From Paraburkholderia caffeinitolerans (GTDB lineage: Bacteria > Pseudomonadota > Gammaproteobacteria > Burkholderiales > Burkholderiaceae): a DNA stretch of 64,000 bases. The stretch spans positions 62,001 through 126,000 of the forward strand of contig NZ_CADIKL010000014.1 in the NCBI RefSeq assembly GCF_902859945.1, written 5' to 3'. Every line of letters starts with the position of its first letter. Position 1 is the stretch's first letter. Shown here one piece after another: positions 52,438-60,648 of the stretch. The translations under genes and the position numbers were made by a program. The notes under the pieces were generated by a model that saw only the letters and a list, made by a program, of their open reading frames with translations, had not been told where the DNA came from and searched no databases.

Positions 52438-53816
52438 TTTTTCGTACTTTCTCGCTGCCGCGCCTCGCGGGCGCCGCGGCGGGCGCCGTCGTGCTCGCGC
52501 TCTGCGCGGTTCAGGCCAACGCGACCGAGGCACCGGCGCATAGCGCCGTCACGCATGTCTCCGGCGGACGTTATGGCGATGTCGCCGTGACGCGCCCCAT
52601 CGGCGCAATGCGCGGTTTCACCGTGCTGTTCTCGGCGGGCGAGCACTGGAGCGCCGCAGACCAGACACGCGCCGATGCCCTCGCGCAACATGGCGCGCTG
52701 GTCGTGGGCGTGGACACGGAGCGCTATGCGACCCATCTCGCGGCAGTGAAGAACGAGACCTGCCACAAGCTTTACAGCGACGCCGAAGCGCTGAGCCATC
52801 AACTCGAGCGACAAGAAGCGTCGAACCAGTACTTCGCGCCGATCGCGATCGGCAGCGGCGAAGGCGCGCTCATCGCTCAACGCATGCTCTCGCAAGCGCC
52901 CGCGAACACGATGGCGGGCGCAGTGTCGCTCGATCCCGCCGCGCAGCTCGACGCACGCTTCGCACCCTGCCCCGCCGACGCCACGCTGTCACGCGGCACG
53001 GGTCTGCCGGGCTTCTTCGAGCAAGGCGTAACAACCGTTGCTAACGCAACCAAATCGCCTGCGGCGGCCGGAGCAATTCACACGACGCCGCACGCATTTG
53101 CCGCGAATCTTTCCGATGCCGACAAGCTCGTCGCGCTCACCGCGCCGCATCTGCGCGTGCAGACGGAAAGCGAGGAAGACGTGTCGGATCTGCCGCTCGT
53201 CGAGCTGCCCGCCGCGCATCCGACCGACATGCTCGCGGTCGTGATTTCCGGCGATGGCGGCTGGCGCGATCTCGACAAAACCATCGCGGAAGCCCTGCAA
53301 AAACAGGGTATTTCGGTGATCGGCTGGGATGCGCTGCGCTACTTCTGGAGCGAGAAAACACCCGCTCAAACGAGCCATGATCTCGCGCGCGTGCTCAACA
53401 CCTACGCCGCGCGCTGGCACGCGAAGCACATCGCGCTGGTGGGCTATTCGTTCGGTGCGGACGTGATGCCGTTCGCCTACAACCGCCTGCCCGATGCGCT
53501 GCGTGCGAAGGTCTCCTACATGTCGCTGCTTGGCTTCGCGCCCGACGCCGATTTCCAGATCCGCGTGACGGGCTGGCTCGGCATGCCCGCGAGCGAGAAG
53601 GCGCTGCAAGTTCGCCCCGAACTCGCGAAGGTGCCGCCCGCGATCGTCCAATGCATCTATGGCGCCGATGAAAAAGACACGCTGTGCCCGGCGCTCGCGA
53701 ACACCGGCATCGAGCTCGTGAAGACGAGCGGCAGCCATCACTTCGACGGCGACTACAACGCGCTCGCAGCGAAGATCATCGCCGGTTGGAAGAAGGAGAT
53801 TGCGGCGCGCGGATAA
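52434..53816 (+). CDS. acvB: AcvB/VirJ-family lysyl-phosphatidylglycerol hydrolase
   Basis: A 460-residue periplasmic protein of the AcvB/VirJ/AtvA family, with a signal peptide of about 31 residues. The C-terminal part (about 260-455) is an alpha/beta-hydrolase domain with the nucleophile in GYSFGAD (Ser339). The N-terminal half carries a related, apparently inactive domain (IAIGSGEGA). In Agrobacterium and Rhizobium tropici this partner of LpiA/MprF hydrolyses lysyl-phosphatidylglycerol. Four-base overlap with mprF (ATGA) suggests the pair are made together. Confidence 0.9.
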   Translation: MIFRTFSLPRLAGAAAGAVVLALCAVQANATEAPAHSAVTHVSGGRYGDVAVTRPIGAMRGFTVLFSAGEHWSAADQTRADALAQHGALVVGVDTERYATHLAAVKNETCHKLYSDAEALSHQLERQEASNQYFAPIAIGSGEGALIAQRMLSQAPANTMAGAVSLDPAAQLDARFAPCPADATLSRGTGLPGFFEQGVTTVANATKSPAAAGAIHTTPHAFAANLSDADKLVALTAPHLRVQTESEEDVSDLPLVELPAAHPTDMLAVVISGDGGWRDLDKTIAEALQKQGISVIGWDALRYFWSEKTPAQTSHDLARVLNTYAARWHAKHIALVGYSFGADVMPFAYNRLPDALRAKVSYMSLLGFAPDADFQIRVTGWLGMPASEKALQVRPELAKVPPAIVQCIYGADEKDTLCPALANTGIELVKTSGSHHFDGDYNALAAKIIAGWKKEIAARG

Positions 53817-53870
53817 GTCGATCGGCAAGCCGCTGCTCGCTTGCTTCAAGGCCATTCTCAAGGCCATTAA

Positions 53871-53898
53871 ATCTTTCATTAATTTCAGAATGAAAGAT
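53871..53898. repeat. A+T-rich inverted repeat after acvB
   Basis: ATCTTTCATT and AATGAAAGAT are perfect 10-bp arms around an 8-base spacer, 54 bases past the acvB stop. It is A+T-rich and not a standard terminator stem; a regulator site is possible. Confidence 0.6.
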
Positions 53899-53984
53899 TT
53901 TGGAAAAATTCTTCTTTCATTACAAAAAACTTTCACCTATAACGGCATCACATGTCGCGACCTCCACTATCTCGCGCATGACTC

Positions 53985-54018
53985 AGCCCGCCAGGCCTTG
54001 CCCTGCGGGCTTTTTTTT
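53985..54018 (+). terminator. Intrinsic terminator downstream of acvB
   Basis: Stem AGCCCGC(C)AGG / CCTGCGGGCT with a single bulge, then an 8-base T-run. Ends the mprF-acvB transcript. Confidence 0.9.
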
Positions 54019-54110
54019 GCCTTTTCGGCATCGATTCAAAGCTTTCAAAAAGCCTACTCATCAATGTCCCGGATTAGTGGAAATACCGATGTTGCTTCCG
54101 CTTGACTCTG

Positions 54111-54124
54111 TTGATATATCACAT
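54111..54124 (+). promoter_or_regulatory. Degenerate copy of the frc-type operator upstream of oxlT2
   Basis: TTGATATATCACAT keeps the 10-bp centre TGATATATCA and the right half of the frc motif but has one mismatch in the left arm. It lies 93 bases before the start of oxlT copy 2. Confidence 0.6.
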
Positions 54125-54216
54125 ATTGTGTAAACGACTGTCAGCTAAACGACAGGATTCAAGGGCCGCAACCAGATGCAAAAACGGCCTCGCGGAACAT
54201 CAACAAGGAGACACTG

Positions 54217-55551
54217 ATGGAGCATCGGCAAGGAGGGGCGTCGCGCTTTGCGTCGCCATGGGTTCAGCTCGTGTTCGGCGTGATCTGCATGGCGATGATC
54301 GCCAACATGCAGTACGGCTGGACGCTGTTCGTCAATCCGATCAACGAGAAGTACCACTGGGGGCGCGCCGCGATTCAGGTCGCATTCACGATCTTCGTCG
54401 TCACTGAAACCTGGCTCGTGCCGGTCGAAGGTTGGCTCGTCGACAAATATGGCCCGCGTCCCGTGGTCGTCGGCGGCGGGCTGCTGTGCGCGATCGCCTG
54501 GGTGCTCAACTCGTTCGCCGCTTCGCTGCCTATGCTCTACGTCGCGGCGGCCGTGGGCGGGCTTGGCGCGGGCGCCGTGTACGGCACTTGCGTCGGCAAC
54601 GCGCTCAAGTGGTTCCCCAATCGCCGGGGCCTCGCGGCCGGCATCACGGCGGCGGGCTTCGGCGCGGGATCGGCGGCCACCGTCGTGCCCATCGCCAACA
54701 TGATCAAGAGCAGCGGCTATGAGGCTACGTTCCTCTGGTTCGGCCTCGGTCAGGGGATCGTCGTGCTGGTGCTCGGCCTCGCGCTCGCGGCGCCCGCTTC
54801 GCATGGCGTCGCAGCCGCGAAGCGCGCCATTGGACAAGCCGCGAAGCACGCCGCGCAAGGCGTGAGCGCCGTCTATAACGCGGGCCCACGCGAAGTGATC
54901 GCCTCGCCGATCTTCTGGGTGATGTACGCGATGTTCGTGATGATGGCCGCCGGCGGCCTGATGGCGACCGCGCAGCTCGGCCCGATCGCGAAGGACTTCG
55001 GCCTGCACGACGCGCCGGTCTCGCTGCTCGGCCTCACGCTGCCCGCGCTCACGTTCGCGCTCACCATCGACCGCGTGCTCAATGGCCTCACGCGTCCGTT
55101 CTTCGGCTGGGTGTCGGACCGCATTGGCCGCGAGAACACGATGTTCGTCGCGTTCGCTGTGGAGGCGGTCGGCATCGTGCTGCTCTCGCGCTACGGACAC
55201 AGCCCGGTTGCCTTCGTCGTGCTCACAGGCATCGTGTTCTTCGCGTGGGGCGAGATCTACAGTCTCTTTCCCGCCACCTGCGGCGACACCTTCGGCCCGA
55301 AGTTCGCGGCAACCAACGCCGGTCTGCTCTACACCGCGAAAGGCACCGCTGCGCTGCTCGTGCCGTTCTCCAGCGTGATCACCGCGGCCACCGGAAGCTG
55401 GCACGCCGTGTTCATGCTCGCGTCGGGCATGGCGGCGGTCTCCGCGCTGCTGGCCGTGTTCGTGCTCAAGCCGCTGCGCAACGCGCATCGACAAAAGCAT
55501 GCGGATGCAGCAGTGGGTTTTTCGTATCGCAACTCGCTCGTGCAGGAATGA
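54217..55551 (+). CDS. oxlT: Oxalate:formate antiporter (OFA family MFS), copy 2
   Basis: A 444-residue MFS antiporter of the OFA family. It closely follows copy 1 in WTLFVNPINEKYHWGRAAIQVAF, TETWLVPVEGWLVDKYGPRPVV and LLYTAKGTAALLVP. In OxlT of Oxalobacter an arginine and a lysine of the central path bind oxalate; the lysine motif is present here. The start has AAGGAG nine bases upstream. The frc-type operator upstream ties it to the same regulon as frc. Confidence 0.87.
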   Translation: MEHRQGGASRFASPWVQLVFGVICMAMIANMQYGWTLFVNPINEKYHWGRAAIQVAFTIFVVTETWLVPVEGWLVDKYGPRPVVVGGGLLCAIAWVLNSFAASLPMLYVAAAVGGLGAGAVYGTCVGNALKWFPNRRGLAAGITAAGFGAGSAATVVPIANMIKSSGYEATFLWFGLGQGIVVLVLGLALAAPASHGVAAAKRAIGQAAKHAAQGVSAVYNAGPREVIASPIFWVMYAMFVMMAAGGLMATAQLGPIAKDFGLHDAPVSLLGLTLPALTFALTIDRVLNGLTRPFFGWVSDRIGRENTMFVAFAVEAVGIVLLSRYGHSPVAFVVLTGIVFFAWGEIYSLFPATCGDTFGPKFAATNAGLLYTAKGTAALLVPFSSVITAATGSWHAVFMLASGMAAVSALLAVFVLKPLRNAHRQKHADAAVGFSYRNSLVQE

Positions 55552-55571
55552 GTGACAGCGCAACGTAACAA

Positions 55572-55599
55572 AAAAACGCCGGCGGTCGCCGGCGTTTTT
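55572..55599. terminator. Bidirectional terminator oxlT2/ahpF
   Basis: A perfect stem AAAAACGCCGGC / GCCGGCGTTTTT with loop GGTC lies between the two convergent genes, with A and T runs on both sides. Confidence 0.95.
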
Positions 55600-55628
55600 C
55601 ATGATGCTGCTGGCCTTTGCAGGCGAAC

Positions 55629-57230
55629 TTACGCCACCGCTGCAGCCGCGCTCGCGTCTTCTTCCTGCTCCACCGACGAGCGGATCAGGTAGTCGAACGC
55701 GCCCAGCGATGCCTTCGCGCCTTCGCCCACGGCGATCACGATCTGCTTGAACGGCACGGTCGTCACGTCGCCCGCAGCGAACACGCCCGGCACCGAAGTC
55801 TGACCCTTCGCGTCCACTTCGATCTCGCCATGCTTCGAAAGCGCCACCGTACCCTTGAGGAATTCGGTGTTCGGCACAAGGCCGATCTGCACGAACACGC
55901 CTTCGAGTTCGACGCGATGCTTCTCGCCCGAGGTGCGATCGAGATAAGCGAGGCCCGTGACCTTCTGGCCGTCACCCGAGATTTCCGTGGTCTGCGCATT
56001 CACGTGCACGGTGACGTTCGGCAGGCTGCGCAGCTTGCGCTGGAGCACTTCGTCCGCACGCAGTTGCGCGCCGAATTCGAGCAGCGTCACATGGCTCACG
56101 ATGCCCGCGAGGTCGATGGCCGCCTCGACGCCCGAGTTGCCGCCGCCGATCACGGCCACGCGCTTGCCCTTGAAAAGCGGGCCATCGCAGTGCGGGCAGT
56201 ACGCCACGCCCTTGTTCTTGTACTCCTGCTCGCCCGGCACATCGACATTGCGCCAGCGCGCGCCCGTGGCCAGCACCACGCTCTTCGCGCGCAGCGTCGC
56301 GCCGCTCGCGGTGCGCACTTCGAAGCCATTGCCCACCGCGGTGAGCGCTTCGGCGCGTTGCAGATTCATGATGTCGACGTCGTAGGCGCGCACGTGCTGT
56401 TCGAGCGCCACCGCGAACTTCGGCCCGTCGGTTTCCTTCACCGAGACGAAGTTTTCGATCGACATCGTATCGAGCACCTGGCCACCGAAGCGTTCGGCGA
56501 GCACACCGGTGCGAATGCCTTTGCGCGCCGCGTAAATCGCGGCCGCTGCGCCAGCGGGACCGCCGCCGACGATGAGCATGTCGAAAATATCTTTCTGATT
56601 GAGCTTTTCGGCGGCACGCGCCGAAGCGCCGGTGTCGAGCTTCGCGAGAATCTCCTCGACACCCATGCGGCCCTGGCCGAACACTTCGCCGTTCAGGAAG
56701 ATGGTCGGCACAGCCATGATCTTGCGCTGCTCGACTTCGTCCTGGAACAGCGCGCCGTCGATCGTGACAATCTGCACGTTCGGGTTGAGCACGGCCATTG
56801 CGTTGATCGACTGCACGACTTCCGGACAGTTCTGGCACGACAGCGACATATAGACTTCGAACGAGAACGCGCCGTCGAGCGCCTTCACCTGTTCGATAAC
56901 ATCATTTTCGAGCTTGACCGGGTGGCCACCCACCTGAAGCAGCGCCAACACGAGCGACGTGAATTCATGGCCCATCGGAATGCCCGCGAACGTCACCTTG
57001 ACGTCGGAGTTCGCGCGCTTGATCGCAAACGAAGGGGTACGCGCGTCGCCAATTGCGGCGCCACGGCGTTCTTCATAAGCGATGCGATCCGAGAGCGATG
57101 CGATGTCCTGCAGCAGTTGCTGCAGTTCTTGCGACTTCTCGCCGTCGTCCAGATACGCAACGATCTCAATCGACTGCGTGACTTTTTCGAGGTAGCTTTT
57201 CAGTTGGGTCTTGAGATTGGCGTCGAGCAT
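55629..57230 (-). CDS. ahpF: Alkyl hydroperoxide reductase subunit F
   Basis: A 533-residue flavoprotein that transfers electrons from NADH to AhpC. An N-terminal double thioredoxin-like domain carries CQNC (Cys132, Cys135); a thioredoxin-reductase-like domain follows with FAD motif GGGPAG (222-227), redox motif CPHC (Cys345, Cys348) and an NAD motif VIGGGNSG (about 357-364). Length equals the family (about 520). It lies 181 bases downstream of ahpC on the same strand; a hairpin between them may allow differential expression. Confidence 0.97.
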   Translation of the reverse strand: MLDANLKTQLKSYLEKVTQSIEIVAYLDDGEKSQELQQLLQDIASLSDRIAYEERRGAAIGDARTPSFAIKRANSDVKVTFAGIPMGHEFTSLVLALLQVGGHPVKLENDVIEQVKALDGAFSFEVYMSLSCQNCPEVVQSINAMAVLNPNVQIVTIDGALFQDEVEQRKIMAVPTIFLNGEVFGQGRMGVEEILAKLDTGASARAAEKLNQKDIFDMLIVGGGPAGAAAAIYAARKGIRTGVLAERFGGQVLDTMSIENFVSVKETDGPKFAVALEQHVRAYDVDIMNLQRAEALTAVGNGFEVRTASGATLRAKSVVLATGARWRNVDVPGEQEYKNKGVAYCPHCDGPLFKGKRVAVIGGGNSGVEAAIDLAGIVSHVTLLEFGAQLRADEVLQRKLRSLPNVTVHVNAQTTEISGDGQKVTGLAYLDRTSGEKHRVELEGVFVQIGLVPNTEFLKGTVALSKHGEIEVDAKGQTSVPGVFAAGDVTTVPFKQIVIAVGEGAKASLGAFDYLIRSSVEQEEDASAAAAVA

Positions 57231-57314
57231 GGCGTGTTCCGGCTGGAGAAGGAGCGTGGATATGCTAAGCAATGCCTGGCAATAAGGGAGCCTCGTGGGT
57301 TCCTCTGCGAGGCG

Positions 57315-57352
57315 ACCGGGCCGCAAGCCGCGAAGGGCGCGGCCCGGTTTTA
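57315..57352. terminator. Hairpin between ahpC and ahpF
   Basis: A 10-bp stem ACCGGGCCGC / GCGGCCCGGT with a 14-base loop. A T-run (TTTTA) follows only on the plus strand; on the minus strand there is none, so for ahpCF it may only weaken read-through or stabilise the upstream mRNA. Confidence 0.55.
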
Positions 57353-57411
57353 CAGCTCAGTGTGATTTCAGCGTCATGCGTTTCAGGCGAAACGCATTCG
57401 AACAACAACGC

Positions 57412-57975
57412 TTAGATCTTGCCGACGAGGTCGAGCGACGGCTTGAGCGTTTCAGCGCCCGGCGTCCACTTGGCGGGGCACACTTCGCCCGGGTGAGCAG
57501 CAACGTACTGAGCAGCCTGAACCTTGCGCAGCAGTTCCTTGGCGTCACGGCCAATGCCGTTGTCGTGGATTTCGCACAGCTTGATCTCGCCTTGCGGGTT
57601 GATCACGAACGTGCCGCGCAGCGCCAGGCCTTCTTCTTCGATCATCACGTCGAAGTTGCGCGTGATCGCGCCCGTGGGGTCGCCGACGAGCGGGTACTTG
57701 ATCTTGGCGATCGTTTCCGACGTGTCGTGCCATGCCTTGTGCGTGAAGTGGGTATCGGTCGACACGCCGTAGACTTCAACGCCCAGCTTCTGGAATTCTG
57801 CGTATTGGTCGGCCAGGTCGCCGAGTTCGGTCGGGCACACGAAAGTGAAGTCGGCCGGGTAGAACACGACCACGGACCACTTGCCCAGGAAGTTCTCTTC
57901 AGAGACCGGAACGAACTTGCCATTGTGGAATGCGGTGGCCTTGAACGGCTTGACTTGCGTGTTGATGAGAGACAT
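57412..57975 (-). CDS. ahpC: Alkyl hydroperoxide reductase subunit C (peroxiredoxin)
   Basis: A 187-residue typical 2-Cys peroxiredoxin. The peroxidatic Cys47 sits in DFTFVCPTEL and the resolving Cys166 in GEVCPAKW. It reduces H2O2 and organic hydroperoxides with electrons from AhpF. The start is MSLINTQ. Upstream is an OxyR-like element. Its position next to ahpF fits. Confidence 0.98.
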   Translation of the reverse strand: MSLINTQVKPFKATAFHNGKFVPVSEENFLGKWSVVVFYPADFTFVCPTELGDLADQYAEFQKLGVEVYGVSTDTHFTHKAWHDTSETIAKIKYPLVGDPTGAITRNFDVMIEEEGLALRGTFVINPQGEIKLCEIHDNGIGRDAKELLRKVQAAQYVAAHPGEVCPAKWTPGAETLKPSLDLVGKI

Positions 57976-58312
57976 CAGTTGTTTCCTCGCTCTGGGTTGG
58001 AAAGGGATGGACGTAGATTACGGGAATCACGACCATTTGAAAAATTGATTACGTTGATCGCTGGAATAAACTGTGCCTATCGAACCTCATAGAAAACCCT
58101 GAATGAGCTTCCGAAGCCCGCCAGCACGGCGTTCCGCGCCCGCATCGAGGCGGCCTGAGCGACCTCTGGGGCGGTGAGCATACAACGAAATTGCGACATT
58201 CCACCTCATCTGCCCGATATACCGGGCAGCGCCGCCGGGGCGGCAGTCTGTCAGATGCGGGCGCAACCGCCCAATCACAAGGCCGGCACACCCAATCCCC
58301 CGGGATTTCGCA
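57976..58312. other. ahpC promoter region
   Basis: About 340 bases between ahpC (-) and the LysR stop. The part nearest ahpC is A+T-rich. A possible OxyR site lies at 58066-58095. No gene is supported. Confidence 0.5.
58066..58095 (-). promoter_or_regulatory. Possible OxyR-like site upstream of ahpC
   Basis: ATAA-N7-CTAT followed by an 8-base gap and ATAG resembles the OxyR pattern of ATAG/CTAT elements, with one mismatch and one base too many in the gap. It lies about 95 bases upstream of ahpC. Weak evidence. Confidence 0.3.
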
Positions 58313-59221
58313 TCAAAGCGCTCCGCCACGCGCAGTTGCCGCGCGAGCGGCCAGTTGCTCACGCAAAAATTGCGTGAATGCGCGGATGGTCACGGAAGCT
58401 TCGCGGTGCTGCGGATACAGCGCATGCAGTGCATTGGGCGGCGGCATGAACGCTTCGAGCACTTCCACCAGCAGCCCCGCGTCCACCGATCCCGCCACGA
58501 TGAAGTCCGGCAGATAACAAATGCCGAGCCCCGCCACGGCCGCATCGCGAATCACCTCGCCGTTGTTGGCCCGCAGCGGCCCGCGCACCTCGAACGGCGT
58601 GCGCACCCCGTCGATCATGAAATCCCACGACGCGCGCCCTTGCTGCCCGTACGGCAGGCAGGCGTGCTGCGCGAGATCGGCGGGCGTTTGCAGCGCGCGG
58701 TGCCGGCGCCGGTAGCCGGGGCTGCAGCAGGCGATCATGCGCACGTCGATGAGCTTCTGGCCGATCAGCGTGGAATCGGCAAGCCGCCCGATGCGCAGCG
58801 CCATGTCGAAGCCCTCGCCGATCACGTCGACGTTGCGGTCGCTCAGGTCCATGTCGAAGTGCACGTCGGGGTGCGCGCGCAGGAATTCGGCGACGAGCGG
58901 CGAGAGATGGGCCATGCCGAACGACATCGGCGCGCTCACCTTGAGCAGGCCGCGCGGCTCCGAGCGGCGCGCCGACATGGCCTGTTCCGTGTCGGCCACC
59001 TCGGCGAGGATGCGCTTCGCGCGCTCGTGGAACTCCTGGCCGAGGTCCGTCACGGCCAGCTTGCGCGTATTGCGCACCAGCAGGCGCGCGCCGAGGTCGG
59101 CTTCGAGCGCGGCTACGCGACGACTCACGAATTGCTTCGAGAGCCGCAGCCGGTTGGCCGCCGCCGTGAAACTGCCCGCCTCCACGGCGCTGACGAAGAT
59201 GCGCATGTCGTCGAGTTGCAT
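58313..59221 (-). CDS. LysR-family transcriptional regulator next to pirin
   Basis: A 302-residue LysR regulator. HTH at about 4-60 (MRIFVSAVEAGSFTAAANRLRLSKQFVSRRVAALEADLGARLLVR), effector domain with DMALRIGRLADSTLIGQKL, typical of the DmlR/AaeR branch. It diverges from the pirin-DoxX pair, a common arrangement in Burkholderia and Pseudomonas. A 15-bp palindromic site lies between them. Confidence 0.92.
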   Translation of the reverse strand: MQLDDMRIFVSAVEAGSFTAAANRLRLSKQFVSRRVAALEADLGARLLVRNTRKLAVTDLGQEFHERAKRILAEVADTEQAMSARRSEPRGLLKVSAPMSFGMAHLSPLVAEFLRAHPDVHFDMDLSDRNVDVIGEGFDMALRIGRLADSTLIGQKLIDVRMIACCSPGYRRRHRALQTPADLAQHACLPYGQQGRASWDFMIDGVRTPFEVRGPLRANNGEVIRDAAVAGLGICYLPDFIVAGSVDAGLLVEVLEAFMPPPNALHALYPQHREASVTIRAFTQFLREQLAARAATARGGAL

Positions 59222-59250
59222 GGCGATTGTCCACTTGAATATGACAGTTA

Positions 59251-59265
59251 GTCGTATTTTACGAC
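59251..59265. promoter_or_regulatory. LysR-type operator candidate in the lysR/pirin spacer
   Basis: GTCGTA-TTT-TACGAC, perfect 6-bp arms, 30 bases upstream of the lysR start and 72 before pirin. It contains a T-N11-A arrangement typical of LysR sites. Confidence 0.65.
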
Positions 59266-59337
59266 GCTCCGTACCGCATCGGTTGACCTAAACTGTGTTC
59301 ATCGCAACCGGACATCGGAACAAACGGAGAAACGAAC

Positions 59338-60063
59338 ATGATCGAACTTCGCAAAGCAGACCAACGCGGCCGCGGCGAACATGGCTGGCTTAGCTCGCGC
59401 CACACGTTTTCGTTCGCGAACTACTACGATCCGAAGCAGATCGGCTTCTCGGACCTGCTCGTGATCAACGACGACCGTGTGGCCCCGGGCCGCGGCTTCG
59501 GCAAGCACCCGCACCGCGACATGGAAATCTTCTCGTACGTGCTGGAAGGCGGACTCGAGCACAAGGACTCGATGGGCACCGGCTCGGTGATCGTTCCCGG
59601 CGACGTGCAGTTGATGAGCGCCGGCACGGGCGTCGCGCACAGCGAGTTCAACCACTCGGCCGAACAGCCGGTGCACTTCCTGCAAATCTGGATCGCACCG
59701 AACGTGAAGGGCGCTCAACCGCGCTATCAGCAGAAGAACATTGCGGACGCGGAAAAGCGCGGCAAGCTGCGCCTGATCCTCTCGCCGGACGGCGCCGCCG
59801 AATCGCTGGAACTGCGCCAGGACGCGCGGGTGTATGCGGGCCGCTTCGACGGCGCGGAGAGCGCCACCATCGCGCTCGACGCGAACCGCTACGCCTATGT
59901 GCACGTGGCGCGCGGCAGCGTGAAGGTCAACGGCGTGGAACTGGGCGAAGGCGACGGCGCGCGTATCCGCTCGGAGCGCGAGCTGACCTTCACCGATGGA
60001 CACGATGCCGAAGTGCTGGTGTTCGATCTGCGTAATATCGAGGTGTCGGAGCTCTGGTCGTAA
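59338..60063 (+). CDS. Pirin family protein (YhhW-like)
   Basis: A 241-residue bicupin of the pirin family. The metal-binding set matches canonical numbering: His57 and His59 (KHPHRDMEIF), His101 and Glu103 (VAHSEFN). E. coli YhhW and human pirin show quercetin 2,3-dioxygenase activity in vitro; the physiological role here is unknown. Start MIELRKADQRG. Followed by DoxX after 96 bases. Confidence 0.95.
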   Translation: MIELRKADQRGRGEHGWLSSRHTFSFANYYDPKQIGFSDLLVINDDRVAPGRGFGKHPHRDMEIFSYVLEGGLEHKDSMGTGSVIVPGDVQLMSAGTGVAHSEFNHSAEQPVHFLQIWIAPNVKGAQPRYQQKNIADAEKRGKLRLILSPDGAAESLELRQDARVYAGRFDGAESATIALDANRYAYVHVARGSVKVNGVELGEGDGARIRSERELTFTDGHDAEVLVFDLRNIEVSELWS

Positions 60064-60159
60064 GCCGTTCCAGCGCGGCCCGCGAACCCGCGGGCCGCGC
60101 TGCCGACACCTGCAGCAAGGCAAACGAACCAACGTCTTTAACCTCTCGGGAGCACTGCC

Positions 60160-60573
60160 ATGCGATACAACCTCTTCGGCCAGGGCAACGACCTCGCCCT
60201 GCTCGTTTCACGCGTCCTGCTGACCTCGCTTTTCATCCTGTTCGGCTGGTCCAAGATCACCGGGTTTGCCGGCACGGTCGACTTCATGGCGCACGAAGGC
60301 GCGCCGATACCGATGCTCTCGGCCGTCGTCGCGGTCGTCATGGAACTCGCGGTGGGCATCCTGCTGCTCGTGGGCTTCTTTACGCGCCCGCTCGCGGTGC
60401 TGCTGGCGATCTATACCGTCGCCACCGCGTTCATCGGCCATCACTTCTGGACCATGACCGGCATGGAACAGATGGCGAACATGATCAATTTCTACAAGAA
60501 CCTCAGCATCGCGGGCGGCCTGATCGTGCTCGCCGTGGCGGGTCCGGGCAAGTTCTCGATCGACAGGAAGTAA
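60160..60573 (+). CDS. DoxX family membrane protein
   Basis: A 137-residue DoxX/YphA-like membrane protein with four helices (about 12-35, 50-75, 78-98, 110-130) and FGWSKITGFAGTVDFM, LAVGILLLVGFFTRP and INFYKNLSIAGGLIVLA, which mark the family. Members are linked with redox or thiosulfate metabolism, but function is often unknown. It is probably cotranscribed with pirin under the divergent LysR. Confidence 0.93.
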   Translation: MRYNLFGQGNDLALLVSRVLLTSLFILFGWSKITGFAGTVDFMAHEGAPIPMLSAVVAVVMELAVGILLLVGFFTRPLAVLLAIYTVATAFIGHHFWTMTGMEQMANMINFYKNLSIAGGLIVLAVAGPGKFSIDRK

Positions 60574-60648
60574 GGCGGGCGCACCCGAATTTACTTCGGT
60601 ATGGGTGCATGCGAGGATCGGCGCGATTCCATCCTCGAGGAAGCACCC

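Larger units (their letters stand above)
53817..54216. other. A+T-rich region with hairpins and oxlT2 promoter
   Basis: About 400 bases without a supported gene. It holds a 10-bp inverted repeat at 53871-53898, a terminator at 53985-54018 and the operator at 54111-54124. A direct repeat CAAGGCCATT occurs twice near 53847 and 53860. Confidence 0.6.
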
